Positions 1-8,248 of a stretch of DNA of 64,000 nt are shown piece by piece (within the stretch, counting starts at the first letter, position 1; each line of letters opens with the position of its first letter). The notes under the pieces were generated by a model, which was given only the letters and a program-made list of their open reading frames with translations, did no database searches and was not told the DNA's origin. The stretch is taken from assembly GCF_900163545.1 (NCBI RefSeq), contig NZ_FUHW01000028.1:18726-82725 (forward strand), read 5' to 3'. The DNA comes from Arthrobacter rhombi (lineage in GTDB: Bacteria; Actinomycetota; Actinomycetes; Actinomycetales; Micrococcaceae). The position numbers were made by a program, and so were the translations under genes.

Positions 1-1
1 C

Positions 2-334
2 TCCATCGATGTGCCCGTCTCGGGCTCCGGATTGATGGCGATTGCTGCCTGGCTGCTGCGCCCGACCGGGCCGGGGCTACTCCCGGAGCGGCAATTCGAC
101 GGGTTGGACCTGCTGGCCCTGGCGACCCGGATCGGGGTCCAACAGACCCTCCCGAGCCTGAACGTACGCACTTTTTCTGAACATATCGCCGGAAGGTTCG
201 GGGCGGGTGCACTGGAGGCCGCCCGACTCCGCGTGGATGGGCTCGACCTGCAGGAAGCACTGGACCGTGCCCTCACGCTCTTGCGTCAGGACACGGTCCG
301 TAGCGCCCTCCAAGAACACCGACCGGGGGATTAG
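2..334 (+). CDS. C-terminal part of an unrecognised protein (5' truncated by window edge)
   Basis: The frame is open from base 2 to a TAG at 332-334, giving the last 110 residues of a gene that starts before the window. A short hydrophobic patch (LMAIAAWLLRP, about residues 12-22) is followed by Leu/Ala/Arg-rich segments that look helical. I recognise no family motif. Its stop overlaps the stop of the ABC permease on the other strand (331-333), so the two genes converge with no room for a separate terminator. That this is coding rests on the uninterrupted frame to the edge and on the permease ending exactly where it ends. Confidence 0.55.
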   Translation, partial: SIDVPVSGSGLMAIAAWLLRPTGPGLLPERQFDGLDLLALATRIGVQQTLPSLNVRTFSEHIAGRFGAGALEAARLRVDGLDLQEALDRALTLLRQDTVRSALQEHRPGD

Positions 335-1146
335 GCCTTGCGCATATAGGCGCGCACGGTCAACGGGGCGAAAACGGCCACGATGACAGCAGCCCCGATC
401 AATGACATGACCAGATCCGTTCCGACGACCCCGTTGTTGGCGAGGTCTCGGACGGCGCTCACCAGGTGGGACACCGGATTGACCTGGACGAAACCCTGTA
501 ACCAGGTCGGCAACGTGTCCACCGGGACGAAGGCATTGGACAGGAACGTCAACGGGAAGAGCACGATCATGGAAATTCCTTGAACGCTGGAGGCGCTGCG
601 GGCGACGACACCAAAGAAGGCGAAGATCCAGCTGATGGCCCAGGAGTAGGCAATGACCAAGAGCCCGGCCATCACCACGGCAGACAACCCTCCCTGCGGG
701 TGGTACCCCAACAGGTACCCCATCGCGAAGGTCAAGGTCGTAGCGATCGCATAACGCACCGTGTCGGCGAGCAACGCTCCCGATAAGGGGGCGATCCGTG
801 CGATCGGCAGGGACTTGAAACGGTCAAAGACCCCCTTGTCCATATCTTCGCGCAGCTGGGTGCCGGTGACCACCGACGTGGTAATGACCGTCTGGACCAG
901 AATGCCGGGGATGAGCAAGGGCAAATAGCTGGCGGTATCCCCGGCGACCGCTCCGCCGAAGAGGACGGTAAACATGAGCGTAAACAGAATCGGTTGAACG
1001 GTGACGTCGATGAGCTGTTCGGGGGTCCGTTTGATTTTCAGCAGCCCACGGTAGGCCATGGTCAGCGTGTTCTGTAGGGTCTGGGCCGCCGAGGTGTGGT
1101 TCGTGAGTTGGCGTTCGGCGCCGGGAATGATGGTGGCTGTACTCAT
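331..1146 (-). CDS. ABC-2 type transporter permease, DrrB-like (daunorubicin/multidrug resistance family)
   Basis: A 271-residue integral membrane protein of the ABC2 permease family. It has a hydrophilic N-terminus, a first membrane segment near residues 50-70 (QPILFTLMFTVLFGG) and about five more, including a Gly-rich stretch near 170 and a last one near 250. The sequence GTQLREDMDKGVFDRFKSLP near residue 95 is typical of the cytoplasmic coupling loop of DrrB/NodJ-like permeases. It overlaps the upstream ATPase gene by ATGA (1143-1146), so the two are translationally coupled and form one exporter. The substrate cannot be read from the sequence; drugs, lipids or polyketides are known for the family. 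Confidence 0.9.
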   Translation of the reverse strand: MSTATIIPGAERQLTNHTSAAQTLQNTLTMAYRGLLKIKRTPEQLIDVTVQPILFTLMFTVLFGGAVAGDTASYLPLLIPGILVQTVITTSVVTGTQLREDMDKGVFDRFKSLPIARIAPLSGALLADTVRYAIATTLTFAMGYLLGYHPQGGLSAVVMAGLLVIAYSWAISWIFAFFGVVARSASSVQGISMIVLFPLTFLSNAFVPVDTLPTWLQGFVQVNPVSHLVSAVRDLANNGVVGTDLVMSLIGAAVIVAVFAPLTVRAYMRKA

Positions 1147-2141
1147 GAGTAGATCCTTGTCAGTGCGTCGGCATCGGCGTCGGTGCCGTCGCTTGCGGTG
1201 GGATGTCCGGTAATACCGAGGAAGACCTCGTCGAGGGTGGGCTTCTGGACGCTCATCTCCGCCAGGGTGATCCCTGAAGCCCGCATTTCAACCAACAGGT
1301 CGGTGACCCGATCCACGCCGGTCATCGGTGCCGTGATCCGGGCGGCTTCGGGGGAGACCGTTCCCTGAACTCCCAGCACCCGGTGGATGATCTCCAACGA
1401 TCCGCCCACATCGGCGGAATCCTGCAGGCGTAGCTGCAAGGAGGCCGTGCCGATGGAGGCTTTGAGGTCATCGGGTGTTCCTTCGGCGACGACGGTGCCA
1501 TGGTCGATGACGGCAATGCGGCTGGCCAGCTGGTCCGCCTCGTCGAGCATCTGGGTGGTGAGCAGGACCGTGGATCCTCCGGCGACCAGCCGGCGGATCG
1601 TTTCCCACATCTGGGTGCGCGTCCTGGGGTCCAACCCGGTGGTGGGTTCGTCCAAGAAGATCAGTGGAGGTTGGGCAATGAGGCTTGCCGCCAGGTCCAG
1701 CCGCCGGCGCATTCCGCCGGAGAACTTTGCCAGCGGCCGGCGGGCTGCTTCGCTCAGACCGAACTCCTCCAACAGTTCCTCGGCCTTGACACGCGAGGCG
1801 TGCCGGCCCAGACCGAGGAGACGGGAAAAGATGACGAGATTCTCCGTCGCACTGAGCTTCTCGTCGACGGACGCGAATTGGGCGGTCACCCCGACGAGCT
1901 GCCGGACGATCTGGGCCTCGGCAACGACGTCGTGCCCGAAGATCTTCGCCTGTCCGCGGTCCGGGCGCAAAAGGGTGGCGAGCATGCTGATCGTGGTGGT
2001 TTTCCCGGCACCATTGGGTCCGAGGACCCCATAGACGGTTCCGGTTTTGACGTGGAGGTCGACGCCGTCGACGGCTCGATGAGTGCCGAAGGTCTTGATG
2101 AGGCCGTGGGCTTCAATGGCCCAGTCGTGGGTGGTTTCCAT
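1143..2141 (-). CDS. ABC transporter ATP-binding protein, DrrA-like (daunorubicin resistance family)
   Basis: A 332-residue ABC ATPase. Walker A GPNGAGKTT lies at residues 41-49, the signature SGGM at 141-144, Walker B LIFLDEP at 160-166, and an H-loop equivalent follows (LTTQMLDEADQLA, with Gln in place of the usual His, as is common in DrrA proteins). The C-terminal 100 residues form the DrrA-type domain. Start ATG at 2139-2141 has the ribosome site AAAGGAA 7 nt upstream. It energises the permease encoded by the overlapping downstream gene. The region upstream carries three CTGTCA repeats spaced 11 bp, probably for an unlinked regulator. Confidence 0.92.
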   Translation of the reverse strand: METTHDWAIEAHGLIKTFGTHRAVDGVDLHVKTGTVYGVLGPNGAGKTTTISMLATLLRPDRGQAKIFGHDVVAEAQIVRQLVGVTAQFASVDEKLSATENLVIFSRLLGLGRHASRVKAEELLEEFGLSEAARRPLAKFSGGMRRRLDLAASLIAQPPLIFLDEPTTGLDPRTRTQMWETIRRLVAGGSTVLLTTQMLDEADQLASRIAVIDHGTVVAEGTPDDLKASIGTASLQLRLQDSADVGGSLEIIHRVLGVQGTVSPEAARITAPMTGVDRVTDLLVEMRASGITLAEMSVQKPTLDEVFLGITGHPTASDGTDADADALTRIYS

Positions 2142-2202
2142 GGTTGGTTCCTTTCATGCTGTCGTGCGGTGCACTGTTGGAAACCAGCATGGGGTGCGCC
2201 AC

Positions 2203-2239
2203 TGTCAAGACCCTGTCATCGCGCTGTCATGGCCTGACA
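2203..2239. promoter_or_regulatory. Phased CTGTCA direct repeats and inverted TGTCA in the drrA/gap divergent region
   Basis: TGTCA occurs at 2203, 2214 and 2225, exactly 11 bp apart and each preceded by C; the third copy also pairs with TGACA at 2235-2239 to give a 5-5-5 inverted repeat. On the minus strand the first copy reads TTGACA, a perfect -35 hexamer pointing toward the ABC pair. One-turn spacing suggests an operator for a dimeric or tandem-binding regulator; which regulator is unknown. Confidence 0.45.
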
Positions 2240-2440
2240 TGGACCTCAGGGACTCTTCAGGTCATGTGAGTGAGTTCACCGGCATCAATGCGGTGATCGG
2301 GGGCCAACAACCTAGAATGGAGGTGGGCTCAGCCCCGGGGGGAGAGGAATCTCGGACCCCAACCAACCGTATCTGCAATGGTGCTTTCGCGGTGCCAACC
2401 GGCTAGTGGATCCCTGCCGGCTGAATTGGAAGGACAAAAA

Positions 2441-3922
2441 GTGACCCAGCAGTCTGTCGCCGCCCAGAACGAATGGAGCGGCCGCGAGGAACTCGCCGAG
2501 GCCATGATTCCCCTCATTGGGCGTCTCTACCGCAAGAACAATGTGGTGACCTCCATCTACGGGCGCAAGCTCATCAACAAATCCCCGATCGACATCCTCA
2601 AGGCCCACCGGGTGGCCCGCCATATTGACGGCGTGGAACTCTCCCCCTCCCAAACACTTCCCCTGCTCCAGGGCCTTGACGCACTGGATCTCGGTGCGGT
2701 CTCGGTGGATTTGGCCCGGCTGGCCCGCAAATTCAACGAACAGGGCAACGGCGCCGTGCTGCAGGACTTCCTGGCCGCCGAATTCGCCGAAAGGGCCGGC
2801 GGCGCCGGGCGCACCGACGTCGAATCCCGCGATATCGTGCTTTACGGCTTCGGACGCATCGGACGGCTGCTCGCGCGCATCCTCATCGAGCGCGGCGGCT
2901 ACGGACTGCGCCTGCGCGCCATCGTGGTGCGCAAGAACGGCGAGAACGATCTGGTCAAACGCGCCTCGCTGTTGCGTCGCGACTCGGTGCACGGACCCTT
3001 CGAAGGCTCGATCACCGTCGACGAGGAAAACAACACGATCCTCGCCAACGGAACCCTGATCCAGGTCATCTACTCCAACGACCCGACCACCGTGGACTAC
3101 ACCGCCTACGGCATCGACAAGGCGATCGTTGTGGACAACACGGGCCGCTGGCGCGACCGCGAAGGACTGGGCCAGCACCTCAAGGCCAAGGGCGTATCCC
3201 AGGTCCTGCTGACCGCTCCGGGCAAGGGCGATGTGAAGAACATCGTGCACGGCATCAACCACGGCGACATTGCCGCCGACGACACGATCGTCTCCGCGGC
3301 GTCCTGCACGACGAACGCGATCACCCCGGTGCTCAAGGCGATCAACGACGAATACGGTGTCACCCACGGTCACGTGGAAACCGTCCACTCGTTCACCAAC
3401 GACCAGAACCTGACCGATAACTTCCATAAGGGAGACCGTCGTGGACGGTCGGCGGCGTTGAACATGGTCATCACCGAAACCGGTGCCGCGAAGGCAGTGT
3501 CGAAGGCACTGCCCGAATTCGAGGGCAAGTTGACCGGAAACGCGATTCGCGTCCCCACCCCCGATGTCTCCATGGCGATCCTGAACCTGAACCTGGAGAA
3601 GGACACCACCAAGGAAGAGCTGAACACCTACCTGCGTCAGACGTCGCTGGGAGCCGAACTGCATAAGCAGATCGACTACATCGACTCCCCGGAGATCGTC
3701 TCCACCGATTTCGTCGGTTCGCGCCGGGCCGGCATCGTCGACGGGCTGGCGACCATCGCCAACGGCCGGAACGCCGTCGTCTACGTCTGGTACGACAACG
3801 AGTTCGGTTACTCCTGCCAGGTGGTTCGCGTCATCGAGGAACTTGCGGGAACCCACCCGGTGGCTTTCCCCGCAGTAGAAAAAACCGAAGACATCACGGT
3901 CGAGGCAGAAGCCACCCTGTAA
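2441..3922 (+). CDS. gap: Glyceraldehyde-3-phosphate dehydrogenase, long GapB-type
   Basis: A 493-residue protein that interconverts glyceraldehyde-3-phosphate and 1,3-bisphosphoglycerate in glycolysis/gluconeogenesis. The Rossmann motif GFGRIGR begins near residue 136 and the catalytic thiol is Cys289 in ASCTTN; the C-terminus has the WYDNEFGYS motif. Classical GAPDH is about 335 residues, so roughly 130 N-terminal residues are extra and look helical. The same long architecture is known for the ~480-residue GapB of Corynebacterium glutamicum, an NADP-linked gluconeogenic enzyme; cofactor choice here is inferred only. GTG at 2441 is chosen because GGAAGGA sits 7 nt upstream; an ATG at 2378 lacks such a site. 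Confidence 0.93.
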   Translation: MTQQSVAAQNEWSGREELAEAMIPLIGRLYRKNNVVTSIYGRKLINKSPIDILKAHRVARHIDGVELSPSQTLPLLQGLDALDLGAVSVDLARLARKFNEQGNGAVLQDFLAAEFAERAGGAGRTDVESRDIVLYGFGRIGRLLARILIERGGYGLRLRAIVVRKNGENDLVKRASLLRRDSVHGPFEGSITVDEENNTILANGTLIQVIYSNDPTTVDYTAYGIDKAIVVDNTGRWRDREGLGQHLKAKGVSQVLLTAPGKGDVKNIVHGINHGDIAADDTIVSAASCTTNAITPVLKAINDEYGVTHGHVETVHSFTNDQNLTDNFHKGDRRGRSAALNMVITETGAAKAVSKALPEFEGKLTGNAIRVPTPDVSMAILNLNLEKDTTKEELNTYLRQTSLGAELHKQIDYIDSPEIVSTDFVGSRRAGIVDGLATIANGRNAVVYVWYDNEFGYSCQVVRVIEELAGTHPVAFPAVEKTEDITVEAEATL

Positions 3923-3990
3923 TCACCACCGGCGCCATCAGCGGCACCGGATAACCAGCCCACGCACCGGGCAGGAAGCAGGACAAGAGC

Positions 3991-4602
3991 ATGGATCGTC
4001 GGATCGATAGCCGAGCACGCCGCACACTGGGGGTCACCGCCGCCGGATTCGCGGTACTGCTGGCAGCCACCGGATGTTCCTCCACGGGAAGCGCCGACGA
4101 ATCATCGTCGGCGCCGGCCACGCAGGAAACCTCGGCAGCAGCCTCCAGCTCGGGACCGGTGAGCAGCAGTGCTGCCTCGTCGGCATCGGAAACCGCGACC
4201 GCGGAGAAGTCCTCCTCCTCGGCGCCGGCCACGAAGGCCGCCCCGGCCAAGGACACGTCGGCTCTGGACACCGTGAAGAACAAGGAGCACAAGATTGCCG
4301 TGGTCTCCACCGGCGCGTCCGCTTCCGGTAAGGATTCGCTGAACACCAAGCTGATCATTGCCGATCATGGTTGCTTCCACGCCGTCAATCAGCAGGGTCC
4401 CCCGACGCTGCTCGTCTTCCCCGAAGACACCACGCTGAACAGCAAGGGCAAGCCGACCGTGACGGTGGGGGGAACCTCCATCCGCGTGGGTCAGCAGGTG
4501 ACCTTCACCGGCAAGAAGATCAACCTGAGTACGGACCAGGCCTCACAGGCCAAGCCGTGCCGCGCCAAGGGCGACGTCTTCCAGGTGGCCTCGGCGAAGT
4601 AG
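3991..4602 (+). CDS. Putative secreted lipoprotein, unknown function
   Basis: A 203-residue protein with a basic N-terminus (MDRRIDSRARR), a hydrophobic segment and a lipobox LAATGC with the acylated Cys at residue 29. Residues 30-85 are a Ser/Ala/Thr/Lys low-complexity linker typical of surface lipoproteins. The remaining ~115 residues look like one compact beta-rich domain containing two Cys (in DHGCFHAV and KPCRAKGD) that could form a disulfide. I do not recognise the domain. It follows gap by 68 nt with no evident terminator between them, and ends at the C13G11 hairpin. Confidence 0.8.
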   Translation: MDRRIDSRARRTLGVTAAGFAVLLAATGCSSTGSADESSSAPATQETSAAASSSGPVSSSAASSASETATAEKSSSSAPATKAAPAKDTSALDTVKNKEHKIAVVSTGASASGKDSLNTKLIIADHGCFHAVNQQGPPTLLVFPEDTTLNSKGKPTVTVGGTSIRVGQQVTFTGKKINLSTDQASQAKPCRAKGDVFQVASAK

Positions 4603-4617
4603 TCGGACACCCGCGCC

Positions 4618-4666
4618 AAAGAGTCGGGGGCCCCCCCCCCCCCGGGGGGGGGGGCCCCGACTCTTT
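4618..4666. terminator. Bidirectional terminator-like nested hairpin containing C13 and G11 homopolymer runs
   Basis: The arms AAAGAGTCGGGG (4618-4629) and CCCCGACTCTTT (4655-4666) are perfectly complementary, and between them lie G, 13 C (4631-4643) and 11 G (4644-4654), which pair with each other. It sits between the convergent lipoprotein and def genes; the A-rich and T-rich ends suit termination in both directions. The exact run lengths may vary in the cell or be sequencing error. Confidence 0.75.
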
Positions 4667-4686
4667 CGTGGGCGGTCTGAAGGCGC

Positions 4687-5265
4687 TCAGTGATCGTGCC
4701 CAAACGGGTCGGGATCGACCCCCGGTAGCCACGAGTTCCCCGGAACGCCCCAGTCCAAGGACTTCTTGGCCTTCTTCCACCGCTTCGCCCATTTGGTATT
4801 GAGCTTATCGACGTAGAGGTAGCCGTCGAGGTGGTCGTATTCGTGCTGCAACATCCGGGCGAACCAGCCGGTCGCCTCGAAGTCGAGCTGGTTCCCCTCG
4901 CCGTCGTAGCCCATCACCCGGGCATAGTCCGCACGTTTCAGCGGGAAGGACAGGCCGGGGGCCGACAGGCAACCTTCGGCCTCCTCGTCGGGGTCGGGCT
5001 GCGCGCCGGAGACCTTGCCGAGCACGATCCGCGGATTCACCAGCACACCCTCGGAGGGGACCCCGTCGTCGTTCTCCATCGTGTAGGTGAACAGCCGCAG
5101 GCCCACCCCGATCTGAGGGGCAGCCAGACCGACACCGTTGGCGGCGTGCATCGTCTCTGACATATCGGCGATCAGTGCCCGCAGGTCATCGTCGAAGGCG
5201 GTGACTTCGGCGGCACGGCAGTGCAAGACGGGTTCGCCGTAGACGACGACGGGACGGACGGGCAT
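4687..5265 (-). CDS. def: Peptide deformylase
   Basis: A 192-residue metalloenzyme that removes the formyl group from the initiator Met of nascent proteins. All three family motifs are present: GVGLAAPQI at residues 44-52, EGCLS at 97-101 (metal ligand Cys99) and HEYDH at 141-145 (metal ligands His141 and His145, catalytic Glu142). AGGAGG lies 7 nt before the ATG. It lies downstream of tRNA-His on the same strand, with a terminator hairpin between them. The C-terminal ~35 residues are basic and extend past the catalytic core. Confidence 0.96.
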   Translation of the reverse strand: MPVRPVVVYGEPVLHCRAAEVTAFDDDLRALIADMSETMHAANGVGLAAPQIGVGLRLFTYTMENDDGVPSEGVLVNPRIVLGKVSGAQPDPDEEAEGCLSAPGLSFPLKRADYARVMGYDGEGNQLDFEATGWFARMLQHEYDHLDGYLYVDKLNTKWAKRWKKAKKSLDWGVPGNSWLPGVDPDPFGHDH

Positions 5266-5296
5266 CTGTGCCTCCTGCTGGTGATCATGACAGCGA

Positions 5297-5328
5297 AGAA
5301 AAAACCGCCCCGGAATGATCCGGGGCGG
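5297..5328 (-). terminator. Rho-independent terminator after tRNA-His
   Basis: On the minus strand a 9-bp G+C stem (5320-5328 pairing with 5305-5313) with a 6-nt loop is followed by eight bases that are nearly all T (5304-5297, plus-strand AGAAAAAA). It lies just 3' of the tRNA-His gene and upstream of def. Confidence 0.85.
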
Positions 5329-5335
5329 CTGTTGG

Positions 5336-5409
5336 GGTGAGTAACGGGGCTTGAACCCGCGACCTTCTGGACCACAACCAGACGCTCTGCCAACTGAGCT
5401 ATACCCACC
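5336..5409 (-). tRNA. tRNA-His (anticodon GTG)
   Basis: A cloverleaf is readable on the minus strand. The acceptor GTGGGTA pairs with TACTCAC, the D stem is GCTC/GAGC, and the anticodon stem TCTGG/CCAGA holds loop TTGTGGT with anticodon GTG. The T arm carries GGTTCAAGC. An additional G at 5409 faces the discriminator C, the identity element of tRNA-His. CCA is not encoded. It lies downstream of orn on the same strand. Confidence 0.95.
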
Positions 5410-5558
5410 ATTGCGTCTCTCAACGCGGTGCCCGCACCTTCGGTATTCCTACCGGGGAGGTCCGGGCAACGAATACTAGTTTACACACTTTCGGCAGGGC
5501 TTGCGACATGGGGACACGCCCGCGTCGAACTGTGGCAGGGATCACTCCCTGTGGTTGT

Positions 5559-6218
5559 TCAGTTGGTGTGGGGGCCCGACGTGGCGTCGGCCCCGGAACC
5601 CTCGGGGGCAGCGTTTTCGGCTGCCACGGAACGGGCAGCCTCCTTGGCCGTCTTGCTATCGGGGCCGGGGGCCGGAACCATGACCGCCTTGCGGTAGTAC
5701 CGCAGTTCGTTGATCGAATCACGGATGTCACCCAGGGCCCGGTGGTTACCGGTCTTCGGCGGAGCCTGGAAGTAGGCGCGGGCATACCAGCGCCGGGCCA
5801 ATTCCTTGATCGTGGAGACGTCGATGACACGGTAGTGCAGGTGGTCGATGACCCCGGGCATATCACGGGCCAGGAAGTTCCGGTCGGTGCCGATGGTGTT
5901 TCCAGCCAACGGGGCCTTGCCCGGCTCGGGGACCCATTGGCGGATATAGGCGAGGACCTGCTCGGTGGCGGTATCCAGGTCGACGCCGGCGTCGAGTTCC
6001 TTGAGCAGCCCCGAGGTCACGTGCATCTGGCGCACAAAGTCATTCATCTGTTCCAACGACTGGGCTTCGGGTTTGATGACGACATCGACACCCTCACCGA
6101 GAATATTCAATTCCGGGTCGGTAACCAGGACGGCAACTTCGATCAACGCGTCGGCTTCCAGGCTCAGCCCGGTCATTTCGCAGTCGATCCACACAATGTT
6201 TTCAGCAGAAATAGGCAC
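5559..6218 (-). CDS. orn: Oligoribonuclease (3'-5' exoribonuclease)
   Basis: A 219-residue DEDDh exonuclease that degrades 2-5-nt RNA (including pGpG) to mononucleotides. Catalytic residues are visible: Asp12 and Glu14 in IDCEMTGL, Asp112 in GTDRNFLARD, His159 and Asp164 in NHRALGDIRDS. The last ~35 residues are an Ala/Pro/Gly-rich tail beyond the ~180-residue core. The start is a GTG at 6216-6218. A -10 box TAGATT lies exactly 6 nt upstream, so the transcript probably begins at or next to the start codon. Confidence 0.95.
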   Translation of the reverse strand: MPISAENIVWIDCEMTGLSLEADALIEVAVLVTDPELNILGEGVDVVIKPEAQSLEQMNDFVRQMHVTSGLLKELDAGVDLDTATEQVLAYIRQWVPEPGKAPLAGNTIGTDRNFLARDMPGVIDHLHYRVIDVSTIKELARRWYARAYFQAPPKTGNHRALGDIRDSINELRYYRKAVMVPAPGPDSKTAKEAARSVAAENAAPEGSGADATSGPHTN

Positions 6219-6224
6219 AGCCCC

Positions 6225-6230
6225 AATCTA
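6225..6230 (-). promoter_or_regulatory. -10 box of orn (leaderless)
   Basis: TAGATT on the minus strand ends 6 nt before the GTG start of orn, leaving no room for a ribosome site. Confidence 0.55.
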
Positions 6231-6274
6231 CCGGATTCGGCGACCCCCACGGTGAACGGCAGGGGTGGGGCGTC

Positions 6275-6487
6275 CTAGGTGGTCAGGCCACTGAGGAAAT
6301 ACAGGACCACGAAGACGACGCCCGCGGTGACGCCCAGGGCGGCAGCGGCCAGGGCGTGCAGCCCCAGCAGGGGAGAGACGACCACCACCAAAAGGGCGAT
6401 GAATAGACCCCATCCCAGCAAAGCCTTCTGCCGGGTGGGGGCGCTGCCTCCGCTCGATGCGTGCCGACCCACTGAAGCCCCTTCCAT
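6275..6487 (-). CDS. Small two-helix membrane protein, unknown function
   Basis: A 70-residue protein with a polar, basic N-terminus of about 22 residues and two hydrophobic segments (about residues 24-45, GWGLFIALLVVVVSPLLG, and 47-68, AAAALGVTAGVVFVVLYFLS). There is no motif pointing to function. It lies 57 nt upstream of orn on the same strand. Coding support is the typical membrane-protein composition and the fit between flanking genes; it could still be a chance frame. Confidence 0.6.
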   Translation of the reverse strand: MEGASVGRHASSGGSAPTRQKALLGWGLFIALLVVVVSPLLGLHALAAAALGVTAGVVFVVLYFLSGLTT

Positions 6488-6706
6488 CAGCTACGTGTCC
6501 CGCCGGAGGATCCCGGCAGCAGATACCACCTTAGGTCCCGTCGGCGGAGAACCCGGGATCCGGCGTCGTGCCGCCTGTTGGGGAAGACGCGATGCTAACA
6601 TCGGGTGAGTATTTGAGCGGGCCGCCGGCCCCGGAGCCCGGTCGTCTCAGCGTCCGCGGTGATGGGTTGGCGCAGCCCCGAGAGGGCAAACGACGGAAAC
6701 GAGCCG

Positions 6707-8248
6707 ATGGCGATGAGCAGGGTCGAGGCGGGCGCGGGGACCCGCCGCATGGACCACGGGACCCGGGCGGTCCTGGTCCAGGGCTTCATTGGCGCGATGC
6801 TGGTCCTGCTGGGCTCCTACGGCATCGGCTGGCTGGCGAGCGTCTCACCGCTGAACCGGGACCACCTGCTCATTGCCGTACGCACCGAACAGTGGGGGGT
6901 GATCACCTCCACGGTCGTGCTCACGGTCGGCTGCTGGATCATGTTCCGTGCCTGGCTGCGGTTGGGGCAGGAACTCGCCGGTTGGGCCGAAGGCTCCCTG
7001 CGAATCGTCAGACAGGCCTGCTGGGCCTGGGGGGCGCCGCTGCTGCTCTGCTTGCCGATCTTTAGTCGGGACGTCTTCGCCTACATCGGACAGGGCAGGC
7101 TGGTCACCGCCGGGCAGGACCCCTACGTGGATGGAATCTCCACCCTGTCGAACTGGTTCCAGCTCGGTGCCGACGTCACCTGGGCGGAATCCGAAACCCC
7201 TTACGGTCCACTCTTTCTGACCATCGAACGCCTCGTGAACATGGTCGCCGGCTCCTCCCCGGATGCCTCGGTGCTGCTCTACCGGCTGGTCGCCTTTGCC
7301 GGGGTCGTGCTGTGCATGGTCTACGTCCCCAAACTGGCAGATCTGCACCAGGTTCCCGGCTCCAAGGCCCTATGGATCACCGTATCGAACCCGCTGTTTT
7401 TGATCAGCTTCATCGCCAGCGCACATAACGATGCCCTCATGGTGGGCCTCGCCGTGGCCGGCACCTATTATGCGGCCACCCGCCGCGGAATACTCGGCGT
7501 CGTCCTGGTCACCGCTTCCATCGGCATCAAACCCATCACCATGGTGATCCTGCCGTTCATCGGACTGCTCTGGGCCGGACCCGGTTCCTCCTGGCGGCGT
7601 CGCTTCCTGTATTGGGCCTATACCCTCGCACTCTGCCTGGGCATCATGGCACTCATCGGCTGGGTCAACGGCTACGGTTTCGGCTGGCTGAAGGTCATGC
7701 TGGGGACCGGGACCGGCACCGTCTTCTTCGCCCCCGTCGGGATGTTCACGAACTTCTTCAGCGGGATCCTGGACACCTTGGGCCTGGAATCGGAGTGGGT
7801 GCTGGGCGTGGTGAAGGTGATCGCCCGACTGGCCTCGGTGGCCGTCGTGCTGTTCCTGATGTTCCGCGGCAGCCACTCCCATTTGGTACAACGCCTGGCC
7901 CTGGCCTTCGCCGCCCTGGTCGTCCTCTCACCGATCATCCAACCCTGGTACCTGTTGTGGCTGTTGCCCTTCTTCGCGGCCACCGGCATCCGGGATGACT
8001 GGCAGCTGATCTGGGTCTACTTCACGGTGGCGTTCTTTGTCGCCTTCGGGGCTGCGGACCAGATCTTCATTTGGCAGTTCCTCGGGTCGTTGGACCCCTG
8101 GGTGAAGCATCTGTCCACCGGCATTTCCTGGGCCGCCATGGCCTATCTGGCGTTTCTGGATCCGCGGACCAAACATATTTTCCTGGACTTCCGTGATTCC
8201 CTGCGGACCGCCTGGGCGGCCCTGCGACGGCCCAAGGCAGCCAACTGA
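6707..8248 (+). CDS. MptB-type alpha-(1->6)-mannopyranosyltransferase (GT-C membrane glycosyltransferase), paralogue 1
   Basis: A polytopic membrane protein of about 513 residues with some 11-13 hydrophobic segments. The motif FSRDVFAYIGQGRL near residue 122 is the hallmark of MptA/MptB enzymes, which use polyprenyl-phospho-mannose to extend alpha-1,6-mannan of lipomannan-type lipoglycans at the outer face of the membrane; the Asp after FSR is the presumed catalytic or substrate-binding acid. It shares IKPI...LPFIGL and SPIIQPWYLLWL blocks with the next gene, so the pair arose by tandem duplication. The stop TGA abuts the ATG of that gene. Start is uncertain: GTG 6659, ATG 6707 or ATG 6713 are possible. 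Confidence 0.85.
   Translation: MAMSRVEAGAGTRRMDHGTRAVLVQGFIGAMLVLLGSYGIGWLASVSPLNRDHLLIAVRTEQWGVITSTVVLTVGCWIMFRAWLRLGQELAGWAEGSLRIVRQACWAWGAPLLLCLPIFSRDVFAYIGQGRLVTAGQDPYVDGISTLSNWFQLGADVTWAESETPYGPLFLTIERLVNMVAGSSPDASVLLYRLVAFAGVVLCMVYVPKLADLHQVPGSKALWITVSNPLFLISFIASAHNDALMVGLAVAGTYYAATRRGILGVVLVTASIGIKPITMVILPFIGLLWAGPGSSWRRRFLYWAYTLALCLGIMALIGWVNGYGFGWLKVMLGTGTGTVFFAPVGMFTNFFSGILDTLGLESEWVLGVVKVIARLASVAVVLFLMFRGSHSHLVQRLALAFAALVVLSPIIQPWYLLWLLPFFAATGIRDDWQLIWVYFTVAFFVAFGAADQIFIWQFLGSLDPWVKHLSTGISWAAMAYLAFLDPRTKHIFLDFRDSLRTAWAALRRPKAAN

Noticed and set aside
2312..3856. A 514-codon open frame on the minus strand opposite gap
   Set aside because: Shadow frame created by G+C-biased third positions of gap; Val/Gly/Asp-rich repetitive composition, no family motif, no ribosome site. 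Same judgement for long frames opposite drrA, valS (48508-50199), mptB genes, cysN and cysG.
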